Assembly: GCF_013408335.1 (NCBI RefSeq)
Contig: NZ_JACBZR010000001.1
Span: 5,667,501-5,731,500, forward strand
Source: Nocardioides panzhihuensis
GTDB taxonomy: Bacteria > Actinomycetota > Actinomycetes > Propionibacteriales > Nocardioidaceae
Direction: 5' to 3'
Length of the DNA stretch: 64,000 nucleotides
A program made the translations under genes and the position numbers. Below, piece by piece: positions 58,316 through 64,000 of the stretch. A model generated the notes under the pieces. It made no database searches and had not been told where the DNA came from. It saw nothing but the letters and a program-made list of their open reading frames with translations. Every line of letters begins with the position of its first letter. Positions within the stretch are counted from its first letter, which is position 1.

Positions 58316-58644
58316 TTCGTACCTTTCATTGATCAATCCGAATTGAAGCAACACGCACGGACGCGACCCCCGGATCGATAACGTATCGATACGTTCGCGC
58401 CCGACACAGATGCTAGGAGGGTCAACAGTGATCGACGCGAACGACACGGCGGATTCCATGTCAACTGAATGACGAATGGAATGTAATGACGTAACGCTCG
58501 TCAAACTGCAACATTATTGTCTGGTGACGCGTAATGCGCTGGTGGCCCCCGCCGTGCACGGGTGCACGACTGGGGCCACCTGTAGGCGTTGCCGATCGAA
58601 TCGTGGTGGGCCCTACGATCGGTCGGCCGCGGTCATGTCGTCTC
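58316..58644. other. Intergenic region between the two secreted paralogues
   Basis: Holds the promoter region of paralogue 1 and the terminator of paralogue 2 (58541-58580). A perfect 16-bp palindrome AACGTATCGATACGTT lies at 58380-58395, 65 nt upstream of the start. A block GCTAGG-N5-TCAAC (about 58412-58425) is shared with the region before paralogue 2. No further gene is seen. Confidence 0.55.
58541..58580. terminator. Hairpin after paralogue 2
   Basis: GGTGGCCCC (58541-58549) and GGGGCCACC (58572-58580), perfect 9-bp arms with a 22-nt loop that contains its own GTGCAC elements. It resembles the hairpin at 57641 and lies 65 bases beyond the stop of the gene at 58645 (minus strand). Confidence 0.6.
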
Positions 58645-59193
58645 TCAGAAGGAGCCGAGAGGGGCCATCGGGTTCGGGACCTGCTCGGTGGGAACGCCCT
58701 CGAGTGCGGGGCTGTCCTCCGGGATGAGGAACGAGACCTGCTCGAGCTCGCTCGGCGACAGGTCGCCCGGGGTCGCCCCGGCGGCGATCTGGTCGAGGAC
58801 GTAGCCCGGGGCGCCGACGTAGGCGCCCGCGACCATCATCGCGGCACCCTCGCCGATCTTGTAGCCGCCCTCGTCCCAGTTCTCCCAGGCGGCCATCTGC
58901 TCCGGGGTCAGAGGGGCGCCGGTGGCGCCGGCGAGGAGCAGGCCCGGGGCGCCGACCCAGGCGCCGCTGACCATCTGAGAAGCGCCTTCGGTCACGTAAG
59001 AGCCGCCGAGGATGAAGTCCTCCCAGGCCTTCTGCGATGAGGGGGAGAGGTCCGAGGGCGACACGTCGCCGGCGGCCGGTACATCGATGTCGGCCGGAGC
59101 GGCCACGGCCGCTCCGTTGGTCAGCGCGAAGGCGACACCCGAGAAGGCGGCGACGGCCGCGGCGCGGCGCAACAACCCTGTCTTCTTGCTCAT
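58645..59193 (-). CDS. Secreted protein of unknown family, paralogue 2 of a tandem pair
   Basis: A 182-residue exported protein closely similar to the product of 57740-58315. The signal peptide is nearly identical (KKTGLLRRAAAVAAFSGVA). The mature part again has two units, DLSPSSQKAWEDF to SGAWVGAPGLLLAGATGA and PLTPEQMAAWENW to AGAYVGAPGYVLDQIAAG, and the tail DLSPSELEQVSFLIPEDSPA. It lacks the cysteines of paralogue 1. The pair arose by duplication, including the 3' hairpins. Function unknown; a small secreted or surface protein is likely. ATG 59193 follows AAAGG. Confidence 0.75.
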   Translation of the reverse strand: MSKKTGLLRRAAAVAAFSGVAFALTNGAAVAAPADIDVPAAGDVSPSDLSPSSQKAWEDFILGGSYVTEGASQMVSGAWVGAPGLLLAGATGAPLTPEQMAAWENWDEGGYKIGEGAAMMVAGAYVGAPGYVLDQIAAGATPGDLSPSELEQVSFLIPEDSPALEGVPTEQVPNPMAPLGSF

Positions 59194-59546
59194 TTCATAC
59201 CTTTCTTCGTCAGTTCGCATCGAATGCAACACGGTCTCTGAGTCGGCTGTAGTTGCGTCGACACGTCCGCGTGCGCGTCACGACGCTAGGGATGCTCAAC
59301 GTGTGATTTTTCGAGCGACACGGCACGACGGTTACCAAGTGGGCGTAAACGTTTCATACCGCCGGGTAATGCCATGCCTGGGCAATGGGTCCTCGTCAAC
59401 GGCACCGACGCACATTGTCAGGACGACCGTTGGGCCGTTCGACAAGACGAGCGCCCGCATGTGACTCTCCCAGGGTTCATCCGCTGATCGCGCGTTGCTC
59501 GCGTGAGCGGCGGGTGGGCTTTCCTCTCGAGGGCTAGCGTCGAAGC
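59194..59546. other. Intergenic region before DMT transporter
   Basis: The first 120 bases are the upstream region of paralogue 2 and include the GCTAGG-N6-TCAAC block (59284-59300) also present before paralogue 1. TAGCGT (59535-59540) ends 6 nt before the ATG at 59547 and may be a leaderless -10 element. Nothing else was recognised. Confidence 0.45.
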
Positions 59547-60440
59547 ATGGATCATGCTGCGGCCGTGAGCCTGGCCATCGGCGCATGCGTCCTCTTCTCG
59601 TTCTCCGCCGCGGTCCAGCAGCGCGCAAGCGCGCTCGCGCCTGGGCGCAGCGGCGGGATCTCCGGGGTCGAGCGGCTGATGCTGGCGCTGGTGCGCAACC
59701 CGCTGTGGGTCACTGGCGCGGTGATCAATGCGATCGGCTTCGGGGTGCAGGCCGTCGCGCTCCATCATGGGTCGGTCTCGGTGGTGCAGTCGGTGATGCC
59801 GACGCAGCTGCTCTTCGCGCTCGTCTTCGCCTCGATCGCCGCCCGTCACTGGCCGACGCTCGCCGACTGGGTCAGCGGTGCCGCGATCTGCGGCGGCGTG
59901 ATCCTGCTGGTCACCGACGACCATCGCGGCGGCACCTATGCCGACGTCGGCCGCGTCGCGCTCTTCGCGGGGTGTGTGGCGGTCGTGATCTGCGTACTTC
60001 TACTGGCGGCACACCGGTTCCCGCCGCCGATCGCGGCGGCGACCACCGCGGTCGCGGCCGGCTGCTCCTTCGCGACCACCTCGGTGCTGCTGAAGATCAC
60101 CGCCGACCGGGCCGCCGCCGACGGTTTCCTCGGGCTGCTCACGCTGCCGGCGTTCTACGGGCTGCTGTGCACCTGCGGCCTCGGGATCGTGCTCACCCAG
60201 GCGGCCCTCGCCGCCGGCCCGCTGCCCTGGGCCATGGCGGCGATGACCATCACCAACCCCACGGTCTCGTACGTCGCAGCCGTGGTCGCCTTCGGCGCCT
60301 CTGCCCCCACGTTGTGGGTCGCGGTGTGCGCCGGAGCGCTGCTGGTCACCGGGATCATCGGGCTCGCCAGGTCGCGGTCGGTGGTGAGGTGGACACCGGC
60401 GCAGCCCGAGCGAACCGGGATCCCGGCGCTCCCGTTGTGA
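59547..60440 (+). CDS. DMT-superfamily (EamA-like) membrane transporter
   Basis: A 297-residue protein with about nine to ten hydrophobic segments in the two-fold arrangement of drug/metabolite transporters. Segments such as HHGSVSVVQSVMPTQLLFALV and AALAAGPLPWAMAAMTITNP are typical of the four-segment repeat. It resembles DMT-family proteins of actinobacteria of unknown substrate. The transcript may be leaderless. It has no obvious functional link to either neighbour; the next gene is convergent. Confidence 0.78.
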   Translation: MDHAAAVSLAIGACVLFSFSAAVQQRASALAPGRSGGISGVERLMLALVRNPLWVTGAVINAIGFGVQAVALHHGSVSVVQSVMPTQLLFALVFASIAARHWPTLADWVSGAAICGGVILLVTDDHRGGTYADVGRVALFAGCVAVVICVLLLAAHRFPPPIAAATTAVAAGCSFATTSVLLKITADRAAADGFLGLLTLPAFYGLLCTCGLGIVLTQAALAAGPLPWAMAAMTITNPTVSYVAAVVAFGASAPTLWVAVCAGALLVTGIIGLARSRSVVRWTPAQPERTGIPALPL

Positions 60441-60546
60441 GGCAGGTCGTGTCTGTTTGATCTCGGTGAGCTCAACGCCTTGGCTGCGGGAAGGGCTCAC
60501 CGTGTCGCCCCAGGCAGTCAGGCAGGGCGTCGGGCCGTCGCGGATG

Positions 60547-61572
60547 TCAGTCGGACGAGTGCCACAGGTCGATCGGGACCACGCCGCTGCGTCGGCCGGC
60601 TTCGTCCAAGAGGCAGCCGAGTCGCTTGACGGTCTGAAGGGTGATGGCCCTGTCGATGACAGCGAGCTCGGGTAGCCGCGCTTCCAGCCGGTGCTCGAAG
60701 TCCTGGAGGCTTGGCACGTTCCGGAGCCACACTGTCGCGACCAGGTTGGCTGCGCCTGTGACTGCGGAGCAGACGCGCACCTCCGGCATCTGGGTCAGCA
60801 TCTGGCCTGCCCGATCGACAAGCGTTGCCGACACTCGCGCCCACAATGTCGCGGTTACCGGCCAGCCGCTGATCACGTGTGCAACGTCGCAGCGAAGCGA
60901 CACCTGGCCGTTTCGCAGCAATCGGTCTAGCCTTCGACGGGCCGTCGGGGCGCTCACTCCGGTCGCAACTGCCAGCTCTGCCGCGGTGTATCGACCATCG
61001 TGTGCCAGCGTCAGGAGGGTCGAGCGGTCCTCGGGCCCTAGCTTTCCCTCCCGGCGGATCTCCGGTGCCACTGCTTGAACCAGCTGCTGGCCGCGTGTGT
61101 CGAGCGCGTCCAGCCGCCAGCGGGAGCCCTCGCCGTAGGTACGGGTGGCGATCCTGGTCCGGGTCCCGCGCACGCCATCGAACCGGCCGAGGCCTTGGAC
61201 CAGGTGGGAGAGGCTGCCGATGTCGGCAGTGTTCACCGTGAGGAAGAGGTCGCGCTCGCTGGCCATGATCTCGACCGACGCCACCTGCGGTTCCCGCACG
61301 AGGGCCGAGACAACGGAATCCCGCTGGCTCGGCTCGCAGTCGACGTCGACGTACGCCACCGTGTGCGCGTCCAGCAGCGCGGGCCCGGGGTAGGCATTGA
61401 TCCAGGCCAGCCCGCCGTCGACCAGTCGCTGCCAGCGGCGTGCCGCGGTGACGGCGCTGACCCCGATTGCCTCGGCGACCACGCCCCACGGCGCGCGCGG
61501 CGCGATCTGCAAGGCGTGGAGCAGCTGCAAGTCGATCTCGGAGAGGTGAGCGTTTTCATCGAATTTGTCCAC
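60547..61572 (-). CDS. Double-length Lrp/AsnC-family transcriptional regulator
   Basis: A 341-residue regulator with two AsnC-type modules. The first HTH is LSEIDLQLLHALQIAPRAPW followed by VSAVTAARRWQRL; a second HTH unit occurs at about residues 180-225 (DRSTLLTLAHDGRYTAAELA, then GVSAPTARRRLDRL), each followed by a RAM-like effector segment. The start is GTG 61572. It is divergent from the M20 amidohydrolase and MHS transporter genes with a 104-base gap, and probably controls them in response to an amino acid or its acyl form. Confidence 0.82.
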   Translation of the reverse strand: MDKFDENAHLSEIDLQLLHALQIAPRAPWGVVAEAIGVSAVTAARRWQRLVDGGLAWINAYPGPALLDAHTVAYVDVDCEPSQRDSVVSALVREPQVASVEIMASERDLFLTVNTADIGSLSHLVQGLGRFDGVRGTRTRIATRTYGEGSRWRLDALDTRGQQLVQAVAPEIRREGKLGPEDRSTLLTLAHDGRYTAAELAVATGVSAPTARRRLDRLLRNGQVSLRCDVAHVISGWPVTATLWARVSATLVDRAGQMLTQMPEVRVCSAVTGAANLVATVWLRNVPSLQDFEHRLEARLPELAVIDRAITLQTVKRLGCLLDEAGRRSGVVPIDLWHSSD

Positions 61573-61676
61573 TCAGGTTTTCTTTTCTTCCAATCAGGCC
61601 GCCGTGATCGCCTCAATCCTACTCTGACTTGGAGTCGATATGACGCGAGTCACCCACATCAGGAAGAGGACGATCC

Positions 61677-62885
61677 ATGACGTTCCAGGAAGCGGCTGAG
61701 GCCGTGCATGCCGACCTCGTCACGCTGCGCCGGGCGATTCACGCAAACCCCGAGGTGGGGCTGCATCTGCCTCGAACCCAGGAGAAGGTGCTGGCTGCGC
61801 TCGCAGGTCTGCCGTTGGAGGTCAGCACGGGCAGCGCGCTCACGTCGGTGACGGCGGTGCTCCGCGGCGGGCGGCCAGGACCCACGGTGCTCCTGCGCGG
61901 CGACATGGACGCCCTGGAAGTGCCCGAGCGGTCCGGCTTGGACTTCGCGTCCCGGGTTCCCGGCGTCAGCCATGCCTGCGGCCACGACCTGCATACCGCG
62001 ATGCTGGTGGGGGCGGCACATCTGCTCAGCGATCGGCGAGAGTCACTCGCCGGCACCGTGGTGTTCATGTTCCAGCCCGGCGAGGAAGGCTGTGACGGTG
62101 CCGGGCTCATGGTTAAGGAGGGCGTGCTCGACGCGTCCGGCGAACGCCCGATCGCTGCGTACGCCCTGCATGTGAATTCCGCCCTGGTGCCCCGCGGCAC
62201 CGTCGCCACCCGCTCCGGCCCGCTGCTCGCCGCCTCCGACGCCGTGTCCGTGTCGCTCCGTGGCACCGGAGGCCACGGCGCAACGCCGTACCTGGCCAAC
62301 GACCCGCTGCCGGCTGCCTGCGAGATCGTCACCACGCTTCAGACGAGGGTCGCCCGAAGGTTCAACCCGTTCGACCCAGCCATCGTCACCGTGGGCTCGT
62401 TGCAGGGCGGCACCCGACGCAACGTCATCCCGGAGACCGTCGACATGGCGGCCACCGTCCGCACGTTCTCGCCCCAGACCCGCGCCCGGATCGAGGCTGA
62501 GATCCGAGCTGTGGTGGGTGGCGTCGCCGCGGCCCATGGTCTACAGGCCACGATCGGCTACGAGCCGGAGTATCCCGTCACCCGAAACGACGGCGCCGAG
62601 ACCGAGTTCGCCACCGCCGTGGTCGGTGAGGTGCTCGGTGAGGACCGCTACCACATGCTTCCCGAGCCGTTGACCGCGTCGGAGGACTTCTCGCGGGTGC
62701 TCGACGAAGTGCCGGGCAGCTACCTGCTGCTCGGCGCCTGCCCGCCCGACATCGACCTCGCCGACGCGGGATACAACCACTCGCCCTACGCACTCTTCGA
62801 CGACGACGTCATCGCCGACGGAGCCGCGCTGTACGCAGAGCTCGCGGCTCGTCGTCTTGATGCGGCCACCGTGCCCGCGATCTGA
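61677..62885 (+). CDS. M20-family amidohydrolase (N-acyl-amino acid hydrolase type)
   Basis: A 402-residue zinc aminoacylase/carboxypeptidase of the M20D group. Metal motifs are LLRGDMDAL, HACGHDLHTAML, FQPGEEGCDGA and a late TASEDFS. These enzymes remove acyl groups from N-acyl or aryl amino acids (hippurate hydrolase, IAA-amino acid hydrolase). The layout excludes allantoate amidohydrolase, which lacks the HACGHDxH form. It is followed after 32 bases by an MHS transporter gene and divergent from an Lrp regulator, so an imported N-acyl amino acid is the likely substrate. Confidence 0.87.
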   Translation: MTFQEAAEAVHADLVTLRRAIHANPEVGLHLPRTQEKVLAALAGLPLEVSTGSALTSVTAVLRGGRPGPTVLLRGDMDALEVPERSGLDFASRVPGVSHACGHDLHTAMLVGAAHLLSDRRESLAGTVVFMFQPGEEGCDGAGLMVKEGVLDASGERPIAAYALHVNSALVPRGTVATRSGPLLAASDAVSVSLRGTGGHGATPYLANDPLPAACEIVTTLQTRVARRFNPFDPAIVTVGSLQGGTRRNVIPETVDMAATVRTFSPQTRARIEAEIRAVVGGVAAAHGLQATIGYEPEYPVTRNDGAETEFATAVVGEVLGEDRYHMLPEPLTASEDFSRVLDEVPGSYLLLGACPPDIDLADAGYNHSPYALFDDDVIADGAALYAELAARRLDAATVPAI

Positions 62886-62917
62886 CCCTCTCTGTTCGAC
62901 CAACCTTGGAGAGCACC

Positions 62918-64000
62918 ATGAACCCGACCCAGCCCCCGGCCGCGGCAACCCCCGCAGTCACACCGTCCCCGACGCAGCCGACGAAGGCCCGCGTCATCCT
63001 CGGCACCGCGCTCGGCAATGCCGTCGAGTGGTACGACTGGAACGTCTACGCGATCTTCGTGCCGTTCTTCGCCACCCAGTTCTTCGACCCTGCCAACCCC
63101 ACCGCCGCTGTGCTCTCGACACTGGCCATCTTCGCCGTCGGATTCGTCATGCGACCGCTGGGAGCGGTGCTGTTCGGCTCGATCGCCGACCGGAAGGGTC
63201 GCCGGCTCGCCCTGATGCTGGCGGTCGGCCTGGCGGCGCTGGGCAGCCTCGTCATCGGTCTCTCCCCCACGTACGAGAGCGTGGGCCTCGCGGCGCCGGT
63301 GGTGCTGGTCGTGGCCCGGCTGATCCAAGGACTGGCCCACGGTGGTGAGATGCCCTCGTCGCACGCCTACATCGCTGAGATGGCACCAGCGGAGCGACGT
63401 GGCCTGTGGTCCAGCTCGATCTATGTCTCGGGTATGAGTGCTGTCCTCGTGGCCACCCTGCTGGGTGCCGTGCTCACCAGCACCTTGGGTGAGGGAGCGA
63501 TGGCCGATTGGGGCTGGCGCATCCCGTTCCTGATCGGTGGCGCACTGGGCCTGGTGGTGCTGTGGGTCCGGCGCCGGCTCCCGGAGACCGAGGCCTACGA
63601 GATGGCCCATGAGGACACCAGCCCCGAGGTCGGTCTGATGCAGGGGCTGTGGCAGAACCGAGTCTCGGTCCTGCGTGTGCTCGGCATCACGATCGGCGGC
63701 ACCGTCTTCTTCTACACCTGGTCGATCGCCGGGGTCGCGTACGCGGTGAACGTGAAGGGAATGGCTGCCTCGCAGGCCATGTGGTCCGGTGTGATCGGCA
63801 CGTCGATCACCATCCTCTGCCTCCCGTTCATCGCGTCGCTGTCGGACCGGTGGGGCCGCCGGCCGCACTACTTCATCTTCGGCATCGGTGCCGCCGTGGT
63901 CTCCTTCCCGCTGAGTCGGCTCATCCAGGGGGAGATGTGGCAGCTCACCGTCGCGCTAACCGTGACCATGCTGCTCTCGGCCTTCACCTCCGCAATCGTT
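62918..64000 (+). CDS. MFS transporter, metabolite:H+ symporter (MHS) type (3' end outside window)
   Basis: At least 361 residues of a 12-segment transporter; the C-terminus is beyond the window. The MHS hallmark GNAVEWYDWNVYAIFVPFFA opens the first segment, followed by SIADRKGRRLALM (MFS loop 2-3 motif), RLIQGLAHGGEMPSSHAYIAEM and SLSDRWGRRPHYF. MHS proteins import carboxylates, amino acid derivatives or quaternary compounds with protons. GGAG lies before ATG 62918. It is the partner of the M20 amidohydrolase. Confidence 0.88.
   Translation, partial: MNPTQPPAAATPAVTPSPTQPTKARVILGTALGNAVEWYDWNVYAIFVPFFATQFFDPANPTAAVLSTLAIFAVGFVMRPLGAVLFGSIADRKGRRLALMLAVGLAALGSLVIGLSPTYESVGLAAPVVLVVARLIQGLAHGGEMPSSHAYIAEMAPAERRGLWSSSIYVSGMSAVLVATLLGAVLTSTLGEGAMADWGWRIPFLIGGALGLVVLWVRRRLPETEAYEMAHEDTSPEVGLMQGLWQNRVSVLRVLGITIGGTVFFYTWSIAGVAYAVNVKGMAASQAMWSGVIGTSITILCLPFIASLSDRWGRRPHYFIFGIGAAVVSFPLSRLIQGEMWQLTVALTVTMLLSAFTSAIV

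Noticed and set aside
61677..62885. Allantoate amidohydrolase (allC) candidate to complete the ureide pathway
   Set aside because: The HACGHDLHTAML and RGDMDAL motifs are those of M20D N-acyl amino acid hydrolases; allC-type proteins have a different metal-site context, and the neighbours are an Lrp regulator and an MHS transporter.

Overview
The window is GC-rich and densely coded, with many 4-nt ATGA/GTGA/TTGA stop-start overlaps, frequent GTG and TTG starts, several probable leaderless promoters and a 13E12-type (DUF222-HNH) gene. Together these point to a high-GC actinobacterium, most likely a Nocardioides or close relative. This is inference: there is no rRNA or tRNA here to test it. No CRISPR array, insertion sequence or prophage was seen.

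Layout. (1) 1-5.8 kb: the end of a NodB-type deacetylase gene, then an acyl-CoA ligase, an AraC regulator, an SDR and a thiolase, which look like a small acyl-catabolic set. (2) 5.8-6.6 kb: two small housekeeping genes (MazG-like, F420/FMN split-barrel). (3) 6.7-16.0 kb: a nine-gene sialic acid operon, almost every junction translationally coupled: lipoprotein binding protein, two permeases, N-acetylneuraminate lyase, GntR/FCD regulator, secreted sialidase, exported mutarotase-like propeller protein, a second lyase-family protein and an AGE epimerase. A perfect 12-bp palindrome sits in the spacer of its promoter. (4) 16.1-42.5 kb: a large purine/ureide/glyoxylate region. It holds an IclR regulator, malate synthase with a DUF6986 partner, OHCU decarboxylase, HIU hydrolase, uricase, a purine permease, guanine deaminase, XdhC, XdhB, XdhA, a second permease fused to an OHCU-decarboxylase-like domain, a PucR regulator, hydroxypyruvate isomerase, tartronate semialdehyde reductase, glyoxylate carboligase, glycerate kinase, an FAH-family enzyme, allantoinase, ureidoglycine aminohydrolase and an SDR.

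The genes of region 4 form an almost complete route from guanine through xanthine, urate and allantoin to glyoxylate, which is then used through malate synthase or the glycerate pathway. Allantoate amidohydrolase is the visible gap. Three promoters in this region carry an inverted repeat built from TTCCG and CGGAA next to or over the -10 element, which looks like one repressor regulon, probably of the IclR protein.

(5) 42.6-45.9 kb: a flavoprotein-DUF1365 fusion and a cyclopropane/methyl-transferring fatty-acid enzyme, a lipid modification pair. (6) 46-57.6 kb: a frameshifted DUF222-HNH gene, an ankyrin lipoprotein coupled to a secreted propeller protein, a NarL-type two-component system, a serine hydrolase, a metallophosphoesterase, a Fic protein and a polytopic glycosyltransferase-like protein. 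(7) 57.7-59.2 kb: tandem paralogous secreted proteins of unknown function. (8) 59.5-64 kb: a DMT-type transporter, a double-length Lrp/AsnC regulator, an M20 amidohydrolase and the start of an MHS-type transporter that runs off the window.
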